From positions 34,763,872 to 34,827,871 of the forward strand of contig OY754977.1 of NCBI GenBank assembly GCA_963576475.1: a stretch of DNA of 64,000 nt, read 5' to 3'. This DNA comes from Molanna angustata. Its lineage: Eukaryota > Arthropoda > Insecta > Trichoptera > Molannidae. The notes beneath the pieces are model-generated. The model was not told the DNA's origin, made no database searches, and was given only the letters and a program-made list of their open reading frames with translations. Both the position numbers and the translations under genes were made by a program. This document shows, piece after piece, positions 32,491 through 42,775 of the stretch; position 1 is the first letter of the stretch; every line of letters starts with the position of its first letter.

Positions 32491-33060
32491 TACATTTCGT
32501 GAAACCGGAGGATGTGATGTGAACTCCTCAGGGCGGTGACACGTAAATGTTGAGCAGCTTCGTTTCTTCATGCGTCGCAAGGAGGTTGACATTAGCTCTT
32601 TGCGTGCAGGCCATGAAGGAAGAGACGTTGTATGTCCAACAAAATCGTTCCTCGTCAGAGCAATGATGGCGATGACTTGGGGAAGACTTTGCGTGCTCTT
32701 GTAGTAAGTGTATGTGTGATGCTGGCACGGAGATGTTCTCAAAAGGCAAACGTTGCTGGTTCTTCAGCGGTGTTGAGCAGTGAGTATTGGCGGTACCAAT
32801 GATGATCCTCAGCGATGCTCCGGTTGAATGCTGGTATGATGTGAAGATGCAGTGGTTCCTCCATAATTAATTTCTTCCCGGTAGTGATGCGGTAGAATGC
32901 GGGGGCAGCTAGTTTCTGTATGAAGTCGTCCAGATGATGATGATGATGTGATTCATCATAAATATTTTTTTCTTCTATGTAGTGATGCGGTTGAATGCGG
33001 GGGCAGCTAGTTGCTGTATGAAGTCGTCCAGATGATTCTTGTTGATGTCTTTGATGCTCA
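32491..33060 (-). other. LTR-element interior, GC-richer part with short frames
   Basis: Overlapping minus frames of 73 and 88 codons lie at 32476-32749, neither recognised. A phrase containing TAGTGATGCGG and GCGGGGGCAGCTAG (32882-32946, 32980-33035) is present twice with a deletion between copies, separated by a GAT-rich run. Confidence 0.35.
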
Positions 33061-35220
33061 ATTTGAAATTTTAAAATTATACAATAGAATTATACAATGT
33101 AAATGTTTGTACTTGCGATGATTGATAGGTATAAAATAATGTTTGTTATAATTTGCAAGTTCCATTTGATTATAAGTATTTATAAGTATTATAAGTTCCA
33201 TTTGATTTGATTTATAAGTATGTTTTTACTCGTTGCTGAAGTATTATACTATAATGCCATATAAGGTTATTTGTTTGTTTCGTATTGTATTGTACAATGT
33301 TTTTTTTTTAAATTTAATATACGAGTATGTTTATAATATTTATTATTATGTATGCCATGTTTCAATGTTTTTATAATTTTAATGTTTTATAATACTTTTT
33401 GTAGTATTACATAGTTAATATAATATAGTTTAGTTTATAGTACCAGTTTGTTGCTGTATTATATAGTTAATATATAATAAGGTTTTAATGTTTTAATGTT
33501 TGATTATAGTTAGGTATTTTTACTACCGTATATTATAGTTTCAATGTTTCTATATTCTGGAACGTATTCGCTATCGTATCGTATTATTTTAATGTTCGAT
33601 CATGGTTTTATAGTTGTATAAGTATTTATAAAAAAATGAAGTAAAATATTTTGTATATAAAAAAATATTTTGTATTTAGCTAATTGTAGCTGTTCAACTT
33701 TAGCTATTTGTAGCTGTTCAACTTGTTACGGCTTTTGCTTTTTATTTATTTTCGATTGTATTTAAAAACAATGTTTATTTGTAGTTAGTTATTGTTTAAA
33801 TTTGCTCTATATATTATAATATGATTAATGGTTTTAAATTTCCGTAACGTATGCTTGTTTGATAATGATTTGATAGTAATAGTTTAATATTATAGTTTTA
33901 GAAGCATTAGTTTAGTTTATTATCAAAAAATTATTTCGAAGAAATATTTTAAAAATATATTTTAATGTTTGTTTGCGTACGTATTTTATTTTATTTAATT
34001 GTAATTGTATACAATTGTTTTATTCCTATAATTATGTTTAGAAACGATGTATCTAATTTATTTAAATATTTAATGTATTTTATTTTTTCGACGTATACTA
34101 TTATATTGGCGAAGATGTTTAAATATTATTATGCACGGTAACTTTCACTTTTGTAAATGGGGTATTGACCTGACCGTTATCGCTGTTATATAGGGGTTAT
34201 ACGAGTTCATTCAGCGAGCCTTTTGTTTGAAGTTCGTTTACCTTTGTTTTTTATTACCGATGAACGCGGTGTAACATTCTTAAATATATATTTGGTTTTC
34301 TGAATTTTTACATAAAAATATGCGTTTTACGAATATAATAATTATTTAGCTATATGTTTCTAATTTTTAGTTTTTATGATAATGGTTTTATTTGGGAATG
34401 TAATATGTATTTTTTATTGATAATTTTTTAATTTTTACGTATTACGATATTTAGCAAAAATAAATATTTTATGAATTTCTATGAAATTTATTTTTATTTT
34501 TTATTTTTTTTCTCTGCGTTTTATCAATTATGAACAAAATAAAATATTTATAATGACTTTAGGCTTTTAGAATGACTTTAGGTTTTTTAATAATATTATA
34601 ATTTTTATACCTCTATTCGGAGTTTTGGTTCTCTGGCTTTTTGCTTTTTATTTTTATACCTTCGTCGCTTTGTATGTATTTATTTATTTTCTGGTACTTT
34701 TGGTTTTTTTTTAGGCAGCTTCTTTTTTAATTGTTCCGTCTGGATTATTTTTGCGTCTCGTCAGTCATGAAAAAAAAAAATATATAAAGTACATATTAGT
34801 TATATATTAAACAATTGTAAGTTTGTTAATTTTGGTGGAATTTGCGTCTGAGCGTTTTTGAGCGTTTTTGAGCGGGTACACTTGTAATTAATTTTTGACA
34901 AATTATAAGACAAATGTATTTAATATATTAGCTTGTAATATATGTGTTACCTGCTCGAGTGATTCCGTTCATCCAGACCTCGCTGTTCAAGTATTAATTC
35001 CTGTTAAATCCTTTGTTTCTGTCGTGCAGTAAAATGTTACGCAGTATATTAATGAACACGTATTATTGTTCTGTTTAATAAAACTACTGATTTTACGTTA
35101 AGAAGGCACAATAGGTTGTGATAGGCTCACCAGATTTTTTACTACAGTATAACAATTGAAATTATGAGCACAAAATAAAAGTACCTGAGTTTTTTAAACG
35201 ATTTCGGAATTTTACCAGTT
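33061..35220. other. LTR-element interior, AT-rich non-coding
   Basis: About 2.1 kb of T-rich sequence on the plus strand (A-rich in element orientation) with no reading frame of note. This fits a LARD-type element that is mobilised by another element's proteins. Confidence 0.6.
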
Positions 35221-35227
35221 TCTGAAG

Positions 35228-35400
35228 GTATGAGTGTGTTTAGAGACACGTTCGGATCACCAGTTTTGGACTGGTGGGTGTTCAGAGACACGATCAGGAG
35301 TCACCAGTTTTGGGACTGTTTAGAAGGTATGTTCAGACACGTTCGGGTCACCAGTTTTGGACTGGTGGGTGTTCAGAGACACGATCAGGAGTCACCAGTT
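35228..35400 (-). repeat. array of primer-binding-site-like repeats next to the 5' LTR
   Basis: CACCAGTTTTGG occurs four times (about 35258, 35302, 35349, 35393) at 44-47 bp spacing. On the minus strand each reads CCAAAACTGGTGA followed by CTCCTGATCGTGTCT or a CCGAACGTGTCT variant. The copy touching the LTR would be the functional TGG-starting tRNA primer site; the others are extra copies arranged as a 91-bp repeat with two alternating halves. Confidence 0.7.
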
Positions 35401-36075
35401 TTGGGGGTAAGAAGTATTGTGGTATGTAGAGCTTACCAAAGTGCCAGAGTGGTCACTTGGTTAGAAGCGATTGCATACCAGCGTGAGCTGATATGCATGC
35501 CTGTAATTGAGGTGGTAAGGTCGGTCAGTAGGACGTGTAGGTATTACCTGTTTGTCCGCCTTTAGCTACATACAACCCAAATGATATCTCAACCGCTTGG
35601 TTCGAACCTGGTGGCGGTCTGTTCGGATAGTCCCGACAGCTGAGCCACAGATTGATCGACCAAGCAACTGTGATACCGTATCTAATAGATTAAATATTAT
35701 TACCAAATATTACTCAGGTAGGAATGGTAGACAGATTGAAAGATATAACAGGAAATTTAACTTACTCTTTTATTTATCAAGTTGATGATTACAATGGTGC
35801 TTACTAATATTACTTGGTACAGAAATGTCGAGTTATTATTTAATGAATATAAATGTAAATTTGAAACGCGGACGATTTGAACGACGACGAGCGGTCGGGC
35901 AGCGTGATGCCTAGCTTCGAGATCTGGATGAGCGGAATGATGTGGGCGCGCTGTGCTTCCCCTTAAATAGGAGACGGGCTGTGAATACGGCGCAGGGCAA
36001 GATGGCGCCTGCCGAAGTACTCAGCGCAGCGAAGCACTGCGCGGCGCAATTGGCGCAATTGGCGCAATCGCCACA
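35401..36075 (-). repeat. 5' LTR of the 30835-36075 element
   Basis: Same length as the 3' LTR and no difference noticed; TATTTAAG is at plus positions 35963-35970 and would be the core promoter. The host flank GATAT starts at 36076. Confidence 0.9.
35963..35970 (-). promoter_or_regulatory. TATA-like box in the 5' LTR
   Basis: TATTTAAG on the minus strand, about 106 bp inside the LTR, in the expected U3 position and upstream of AATAAA. Assigned from position and sequence only. Confidence 0.45.
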
Positions 36076-36250
36076 GATATGTGTGGGAATTCTCATACGA
36101 AAGATTTTCGATGCTGAGATATGTGTGGGAATTACGCGGCACCGGTGATTAGCCTAGCAGCCACGTTGAAGACGGATTGAAGTTTGTTTAGCTCAAGCTT
36201 TGGGAGGTTTGCGTACATTCCATTTAGGGTTGTCAGACGTCCTTTATTTT
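36076..36250 (-). mobile_element. CR1/L2-like LINE, upstream part of the LINE split by the LTR element
   Basis: The minus strand reads LNGMYANLPKLELNKLQSVF, then NVAARLITGAA. 'LxxLPxxxLxKLQxVxNxAARLITG' precedes the 'ALHGLAPxYLSD' block in this LINE group, which is exactly what lies beyond the LTR element at 30770. A small local duplication (GATATGTGTGGGAATT twice) is present at 36076-36130. Confidence 0.75.
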
Positions 36251-36930
36251 AAAGGACGCTCTTTATTTCAGACCCAATAATTGATCTTGTCCTTTAAATT
36301 AATCAAGGACAATACTTTGTGTTTTAATTTGGAAAATTAATTTGGAATTTTTTCCTTGCGTACGAATACGTGGACCAAAAACCGAAATAAGTTAGATATT
36401 GGCACTGTAAAAGCAGAACTACAAATAAAGTCAAGTTCAATATCATTATAGAAAACGAAGAAGCTTTTAGAGCAGCCAAAAGTAATACCAAGTATACTAT
36501 TAAATGAAAAAAGACTAATTAAGGTCATACTACTTACATACTTGCCTTCGATTAACGTCAAACTACGATACATTGCGTATTAATATTGTTTTTTTTATTA
36601 ATAAATGTCGCTACTGATACATACCATAACAGCATTTTATTTAAAAAAATATTGATATTTTTTATTTTCATCCTATATCCTATATTTTCATCCTATATCC
36701 TATATTTTCATCCTATGTCCTTTATTTAATCGTATAAAATCCTCTAATACATAAAATGGGAGCTGGCCATTCATTACAGTATAATTCCATTACAGTAATT
36801 CCATTACAGTGGGAAATAAGGAATGCGATTAATAAAGATTTCGTTGCAGAGAGAATTATAGAATATATAATGTCGTAGAGAGATATTAAGAGAATTGCAT
36901 TGTAGAGACTGGAACTTTTTCTTAATAACC
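36251..36930. other. non-coding; 21-bp triple repeat at 36664-36722
   Basis: TTTTCATCCTATATCCTATA is repeated three times at 36664-36722. Otherwise AT-rich with no gene recognised. Confidence 0.5.
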
Positions 36931-37382
36931 GTTTCGAGTTATTGTATATGTATATGTTTATAGTTCTAGCTTATATTGTTTTTGAGATAAATGAAAAAAA
37001 TGAAATAAAAACTCCAGTGATGATAACCCCTGACTGGAACTAAAATTTAAAATTATGAATATAAAAGTTTTGAAGGCATAAGAGTTACCATTTTTGATAA
37101 AATTTTAGGCTCTGTGAATCAAGCGGATCAAAAATGGACACACACACACACACACAGATACACACGCACACACACACCAAATGTTCAATTCCAAATTCTT
37201 AGTTGATCCATATATATTATATGTAGCAAAGCCTCTAAGTTGGTGTGTTTTGACTCCAAATTAGAAAAAAAACATGAAAAATATAAACCTGGCCATACAT
37301 ATCTCGCAGATAGTGGCTTGAAATGATGTCGATATGGTAGGTATAAGAGAAATAAATTCTGTTGAACAAATCGTCATTTGGA
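36930..37382 (-). mobile_element. Helitron-like element, 5' half
   Basis: On the minus strand it begins TCCAAATGACGATTTGTTC at 37382 and runs through the CA/GT microsatellite (37136-37180) and the GATCCGCTTGATTCACAGAG block to about 36930, where similarity to the family stops. The 3' hairpin end is missing. Confidence 0.7.
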
Positions 37383-37389
37383 CTATTAT

Positions 37390-37605
37390 TTATACGTAAT
37401 TATTACCTAAATATAACAATTCATAGCATACTAAATGGAAACATAGAATGCCATGAAATTCTAACTAATATTAAATTTAATACATCTTCTCGCCGGACAA
37501 GACATACGTTACTTTTCTTCTCCAATAATTGTAAAACAAATGCTTCAAAAAACGATGCGATAAACAGAATTTATTCAACTCTTTTGAAAACGAGTGGATT
37601 GTAGC
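37390..37605 (+). mobile_element. LINE C-terminal fragment
   Basis: The plus strand reads ILNGNIECHEILTNIKFNTS, RRTRHTLLFFSNNCKTNASK and NDAINRIYSTLLK. The 'xLNGxIxCxxLLxxIxFxxPxxxTR' order is a LINE post-RT tail like that at 1060-1320 but better preserved. Confidence 0.65.
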
Positions 37606-38030
37606 CAACACTAAACTCTCCACAACATGGTAAGTGTTCATTTTTTCTTGTTGAAAGGTTGACAATCTCTAAATGCATTTTTATAAATTACATTTATATT
37701 AGATTCTTAAACAAATATTAGATTTCCAGAGGACTAAAGTTTTCACAATACACCAAACAAATGAAAACATTGTCACGAAACATAGTATCCACTTTCTACA
37801 TGATACCTGTTGAGAAATTTTAAGGAAAATTGCATTATTAACAAGATGAGCACGTATGAGACAGTGTATAAATGTTGATGAGGCGATGTAGGTATATGTG
37901 TCAAGATAGAAAAATGCGGTGTTCGGTTCTCACTGCCTACCCCTTGAGGAAGATAGAAGAGGAGAGTAAAAAATACACTCGTCAATAGAGACACATACAA
38001 TAACAGTATAAAGTTGATACTCAAATTTCC
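37606..38030 (-). repeat. dispersed repeat, inverted partner of 21396-21830
   Basis: The reverse complement matches 21396-21830, including the phrases around GAGGCGATGTA and AGTGAGAACCGAAC. The two copies lie about 16 kb apart in the same intron and in opposite orientation. Confidence 0.75.
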
Positions 38031-38319
38031 CATACAAAAACTATTTTACTTCTTTTATATTCATGATAGACACACTCGCACGCACGCACGCGCGCATCCA
38101 CAAACACACATACATACATATTGTTACTCTCTCTCTCATGCGCGCACCCACACTAATTCACACTTTTTATTGTCTTCTTTTGATATTAGATATAGTTAGT
38201 AAAAGGTAAATGTTTTATTTATATATTTGCTTATTTCCTTTTTATAATTGTATGCATGTACTGTGTGCTATCCTTTGTACAATAATATAAAATAAAATAA
38301 ACGTAACAAAGATACTCAC

Positions 38320-38536
38320 CGTCAACTTTGAGCATGACTCTTATGACGCTGGGCGGATGTGTGGACAGTTGGCACTCGTAGATTCCTTCGTCTGACTTGT
38401 TGACAGTTATCAACCGCAGTCTCCAGTTGCCGGGATATCGAAATTGCACAGAGAACCTTCCGTCTCCTGTGTAGGTCTGATCTCCGACAGTCAAGAGGAG
38501 CGGAGGTTCCCCTGCCTTCCGTCTTACCCAAGAAAC
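38320..38536 (-). CDS. dpr20: Dpr-family gene, exon encoding the second half of Ig domain 1
   Basis: The acceptor is TTTTGCTAG and the donor G|GTGAGTATC; 217 bp, phase 0 in and phase 1 out. It begins VSWVRRKAGEPP, giving the invariant Ig tryptophan, and contains LLTVGDQTYTGDGRF, PGNWRLRLITV and DEGIYECQLSTHPPS with the second Ig cysteine, and ends LKVD. Joined to the upstream exon it gives ...RDKT|VSWVRR without a break, and to the Ig2 exon ...KVD|APEV. The TYTGDxRF and STHPP motifs are what point to Dpr20 over other Dprs. An N-glycan site NKS lies before DEGIYEC. Confidence 0.88.
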
Positions 38537-38701
38537 CTAGCAAAATAGAAACATCACACAATGTGAATGATCTTTGGAATTTCAAATAAGTTAATAAAAA
38601 AAATTAAGACACTATAGTAATATAATAGTCAGCCGAAACGTTCGTCCGAATACAAGTAAAATATATATTATGTAGAACCATGGTAAATTATAATTGATTT
38701 G

Positions 38702-38816
38702 AAAATACCTAGTATAATCGAGTTCAACACCTTAAATACCTATTATAATGGAGTTCTTCACCTTAAATACCTAGTATAGTGGAGTTCTACATTTTAAATA
38801 CCTAATGTAATGGAGT
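38702..38816 (+). repeat. 31-bp tandem repeat, about 4 copies
   Basis: TACCTAGTATAATCGAGTTC and variants start at 31-bp intervals (TACCTA at about 38706, 38737, 38768, 38799). It lies about 170 bp upstream of the Ig1b exon acceptor in gene orientation. Confidence 0.88.
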
Positions 38817-38869
38817 AATGTACATCTTTAATACCGTCAGCATTGACAATTTGAAAACTATTTCTTATG

Positions 38870-39512
38870 CGATTCCCGGGATTATTTCTCGAATTTTTTT
38901 TGGGATACAAACACAGTATTTCTTCTCTTCTTCTTCCTGGCCTCTTCCCAACTAATCGTCGATGAAGACTGTTGGGGTCAGCTCTCCTCGTCCTCAAGCT
39001 GTACACTCTTCGGTTCTGGGCCGCCTCCAATGTCAATTCTTGTTTCATCAATTGTGAACTCCCTTGCGCCATCCATGTATTTTTTGGTCTTCCCCTATTC
39101 GTTGATCGGGGGCTACGACCATAGCCTGGTTCACAATGTGATCCTCGGGTCTTCTTAATATGTGACCATACAATCTCAATTGTCTTTCTTCTAATTTGTT
39201 GTTAATGCCTGTCACTCCTAAGCTTCCGCGAATGTATGAACTTTTTATTTTGTCTTTTAGAGACAACCCCGCTGACCATCTTAGCATACGCATCTCGGTG
39301 GTTTCCATTTGCCTATGGAAGGTGTTGTACATCGTCCAACTTTCGGAGCCATATAGTAGCGCAGGTCTGACAATTGTCTGATATATTTTTCCTTTTAGTT
39401 TTACTGGAATTTTTGGATCACACAAAACTCCTGTCATAGCCCTGAATTTCATCCATCCCACATTCATTCGGTGTGTTACATCCGCTGCACAGCCTCCGTC
39501 GCTATGGATCAT
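38870..39512 (-). mobile_element. LINE C-terminal region (MLRW type), long fragment
   Basis: The minus strand is open for about 154 codons: VGWMKFRAMTGVLCDPKIPV, KLKGKIYQTIVRPALLYGSE, EMRMLRWSAGLSLKDKIKSS, YIRGSLGVTGINNKLEERQL and RLYGHILRRPEDHIVNQAM, then after a stop RRVYSLRTRRADPN. This is the post-RT part of an RTE/related LINE whose polymerase core is missing. Same strand as the host gene, and within its intron. Confidence 0.85.
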
Positions 39513-39572
39513 CGACCCCAGTACATTTGTACATTTAAGCCAGTCGGGGTCACCATTTGTGGGTATTATTTA

Positions 39573-39610
39573 TGGGTTTATACATACGGCATCGAACCCG
39601 TATAAACCCA
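39573..39610. repeat. 11-bp hairpin
   Basis: TGGGTTTATAC and GTATAAACCCA flank a 16-base loop. No clear role. Confidence 0.6.
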
Positions 39611-39738
39611 ATCCACGTTTTATGTTCTACTTAAATGCACCAATTCAGAATAGATATTATGTAAGGAATTTAAATATAAAATGAAAGGAATGAATAAACT
39701 TACAGTTTTTATTTCCAAAACAATTACAAATTAAAATA

Positions 39739-40056
39739 CTACTTTAAATTGGTTATATATAGATCGACGGTCGTCGGAACGAAGTACTGCAGCGTGGTCC
39801 GTACAAACGACTCGGCGTAGAGGGATCTCCAACACGAATGATTTTCTGTTGGCACAGGTCGACAGCTCGCACGGGTGATCTGCGCCTGCGCAAATGCGAT
39901 GCGCACAACAGCTGCGCAGTCACTGGCTGTGGTTCTTTGAGGCCCCACATACTTAAAGGAGTCACTATTTGGTAGAGCTTCTCCATCCATTTGCGTTACG
40001 GGAGTGGCAGCATTTGAATTTCCAAACGGTAAGTAGAGGTACTCTGTTACAAACAC
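39739..40056 (-). mobile_element. LINE fragment (DSFKYVG block)
   Basis: The minus strand reads DGEALPNSDSFKYVGPQR, where 'xxxFKYLGxx' is the sequence that follows the palm domain of many LINE polymerases. The surrounding residues do not otherwise match and frames shift, so only a scrap remains. Confidence 0.45.
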
Positions 40057-41040
40057 AGTATTTATATTTATAGAATTAATCCTCAGACAGAAGCTTTGAA
40101 GTCTTAATTATCAAGGTAATATAGGTACCTATCGAAAAATATCAACAAAAACAGTAAAATTTGTATTGTGCGCAACCCAAGTGAATTTTTAAGATGTTTG
40201 CACAATTATAGCACAAGTAAAAGTCTCAGTTCTAGGCCATATAGTATTTAATTTCACGTCAGTAATCAAAACAGTGAAATATATGGTAATACAAAAAGTG
40301 TTAACAGTAGATTAAAATTTAAAATGATTTAAATTTGCATTTTATCAAACTAATTTACTACATGTAAAATAAAGTGAAGTTGTTTGTTTGTTTTAATATT
40401 AATTGAAATAGAATTTGTCTATAATCAGACTAAAATATATAAATATAAAGTAGGTTTATTATGCGAACTAAATATTATATTATATTATGTATGTATTACA
40501 TGATTCATAACTTTTATCTTAATCCGGATTATTTTGTAAAATATCAGAAACTGTAACAATAATCTCCCACACGTTTTTAATAATAGTTCTAATATCTTCT
40601 GTTTAGTTAAGTTGAAATATCTACATACCAGCTTTCTAAATTCCTCTAAAGAAATATAACTAATTAAAAAATAATAAAATGAAAGCATCAATGATTATAT
40701 GATTGAGAAAACAATATTTTTATTTTTTATTTATTATTTATTTATTTTTTTTTTGCAATATTGAAAAAAAAATATACTAAAGATAACTGCTTCACTACAC
40801 ATAGTCTGTTCCGAAGCAACTATCAGTAAAGTTTGTAAAATTATAACATTTTACAATACTACATCATTTTACACTGTATAAACATTATACAAAAAATTAA
40901 CAATAAAAAAAAATATATATGTATATCAACCTTAACAATTACAAAAAAAAAAAAATTTTAAAAAATATGTACCAACAGTGGGTTTACCAAATTTGACGAA
41001 TCGCAAGATAGTGAAATTTTGTAGTATTTCGTATAAAAAA
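40057..41040. other. non-coding AT-rich stretch
   Basis: No gene recognised; several A or T runs (40720-40760, 40938-40952). Confidence 0.4.
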
Positions 41041-41049
41041 ATAATATAC

Positions 41050-41200
41050 TTCAAAATGAATGTGAAGAAGAAGAAGAAGAAGAAGAAAAAAGAAGAAAAA
41101 AAGAGCAGAGGCTCTTCCTGCTCTTCCACTTCGCAGGAAGAGCAGGCCTCTTAAAAAACAGACCTGAAGGTCTATTCAAAAGAAGAAGAAGAAGAAAATG
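41050..41200 (+). mobile_element. LINE 3' tail with (GAA)n and hairpin
   Basis: Two GAA runs (41057-41100 and 41181-41199) flank a GC-rich hairpin in which GCTCTTCCTGC pairs with GCAGGAAGAGC (41111-41143). ACCTGAAGGTCTATTC before the second run corresponds to GCCTTCGGCCTAAAAACGG before the GAA run at 60585, so this is the 3' end of the same LINE family. Confidence 0.6.
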
Positions 41201-41690
41201 AACGTGTGTCAAGATATGATAGATAGATGTGTGGCGTTCGGTTCTCACTCCAAAAAGGTATTCAAATTTTGTATAGAAAATTTTCAGTATTTTCATGAAA
41301 TGAGTTTGATGAATTATTTTTGATTATGCAAACATGATAATTCTTCAATGCCATTTTATGAAAGTGACGTGCCTTTTTAGCTATTTGAAAATAAAAATAT
41401 CAAATTTGAAGTATTCTGAGATTGGGATCACTTTGAAACATTAGATATTTAAAAAAAATGAGAAGCACTGATCATATATTCTTAAAAATCTAATGGGGTC
41501 TAAGCGAGTACCAGATAGGTATACAAATTTACAAAATTTGAAAATAATCGAGTACTAAAATACTAAATCGATGAAGTAGAATAAACACGCCGTACATATC
41601 ACATACATAGTACCTACACAGTAAACTTACACAGACACAATATACATTGTGATATATGTAACTTTCATAATACGATCACAGCGTGATACT
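41201..41690. other. non-coding AT-rich stretch
   Basis: No gene recognised. Confidence 0.4.
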
Positions 41691-42110
41691 AGTTGAAAAT
41701 CTGCAATAAAACAATACTTTATAAATTGTGAATTCATAACTCCTCACTGGGGGGTAGTGAGGAGTAAAAACTAAAGAATATGCTGTCCAAATTGCAGATT
41801 ATTAATTCTGAAACATCATAATACTTATATAGATAACTTTCCTAGATTTTTATATATTTCCCTTGTATCAGGACATATAATCTTGTCTAGTCTAGATAAT
41901 TTTGATATATTCTGGTCTAGTTTAGATAATTTTTCTAAATATTAACATATTTCCCTTGTATCAGGAAATATCTGGTCTAGTTTAGATAGTTTTGATATAT
42001 TCTGGTCTAGTCTAAATAATTTTTCTAGATAATAATAAATTTCCCGTGTCGTAATATGTCGTTCAAATTGCAGATTATTAGTTCTGAAACATCATAATAC
42101 TTATATATTT
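41690..42110 (+). repeat. imperfect tandem repeat close to the exon
   Basis: GATATATTCTGGTCTAGT(T/C)TA occurs about three times and ATTTCCCTTGTATCAGGA twice with a third diverged copy, at 80-95 bp spacing; AAATTGCAGATTATTA plus TCTGAAACATCATAATAC frames the block at 41790 and 42063. The first part (41690-41775) is related to the repeat at 49745-50135. It lies just downstream of the donor of the leader exon. Confidence 0.7.
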
Positions 42111-42185
42111 CTTTTGAGGTCGGGTGTCTCGAAAACCGCGCTATACAATAATGTATGAATGAATACATTGAGGTTTGATACTTAC

Positions 42186-42775
42186 AGTCTTATCTCTAAG
42201 TAGACTGACTTTGCAGTCCAGATGTGCGGTATGACCGGCCTGCACAGTCACCGAGGCGTTGTCTGAAGACGCGTCCTCAAAGTGTGGGCCGTGTCTCCGG
42301 TCGTGCTCGTGCTGTGTCCTCGGCCTCAGCCAGGGCATCTGGTCCAACTGGGAATGGACCCTTCCGGAGTGGCCGCTGTAACTGCTGTTGTGGGAGTGCG
42401 AGGACCCGCCGTGAGAATTGCGCCCTCTGTGGGAGGAATGACTACCGTTGTGCCCTCTAGAGCCCCCGTGCTTTCCTCCACTATGTCTATGGACATTTGG
42501 TACTGGTATCAAGTCTTCTTCTCTCCGTATCTCGGTAGGTGTTCTTCTGTTGTTTTCGTGATTGAACGTAACTCCACCGTCAGACTCTTGCGGTACTCTA
42601 AACAACTTATTAAGATCAACGGTTTGATTTCCTAGTTGTAGATATCTAGGTACCATCGTTGATCCTCTGTTGTACGTGTAATAATAGTCTTCAGTCAAAA
42701 ATATTCTAGGATCAACAATTTCTTCGTCTATAAGACTTTCTTTGCTTGTGTATGGAGGCGGTGTTATGGCTTTTT
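42186..42775 (-). CDS. dpr20: Dpr-family gene, exon encoding His/Ser/Gly-rich leader and start of Ig domain 1
   Basis: The acceptor is TTTGTTTCACAG and the donor ACT|GTAAGTATC; 590 bp, phase 1 in and phase 0 out, 196 full codons. It encodes an extended region (AITPPPYTSKESLIDEE..., DYYYTYNRGS), then a low-complexity stretch rich in His, Ser, Gly and Asn (about residues 95-145), then SVTVQAGHTAHLDCKVSLL with the first Ig cysteine. Several N-glycan sequons occur (NQT, NGS, NSS, NAS). A long leader before Ig1 is unusual among Dprs and fits Dpr20-like genes. The upstream exon(s) with signal peptide are not visible. Confidence 0.85.

Larger units (their letters stand above)
30835..36075 (-). mobile_element. 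complete LTR retrotransposon, 5.24 kb, LARD-like (little or no coding)
   Basis: Two 675-bp direct repeats (30835-31509 and 35401-36075) at a constant offset of 4566 bp bound an interior of 3,891 bp. GATAT lies at both outer edges (30830-30834 and 36076-36080), a 5-bp target duplication. The minus orientation is inferred from a TGG-starting primer-binding-site candidate next to the right LTR, and from TATTTAAG and AATAAA in that order in the LTR. No gag, protease, reverse transcriptase or integrase motif is visible; the only sizeable frame is an unrecognised 178-codon one. It is inserted in a LINE and in the host intron, in the sense direction. Confidence 0.88.

Noticed and set aside
38322..38585. 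Alternative minus frame over the Ig1b exon
   Set aside because: It runs through the acceptor site in the wrong phase and lacks Ig residues.
42224..42635. Plus-strand frames opposite the dpr leader exon
   Set aside because: Antisense shadows of the minus-strand exon, which has matching splice sites, phase continuity and Ig homology.
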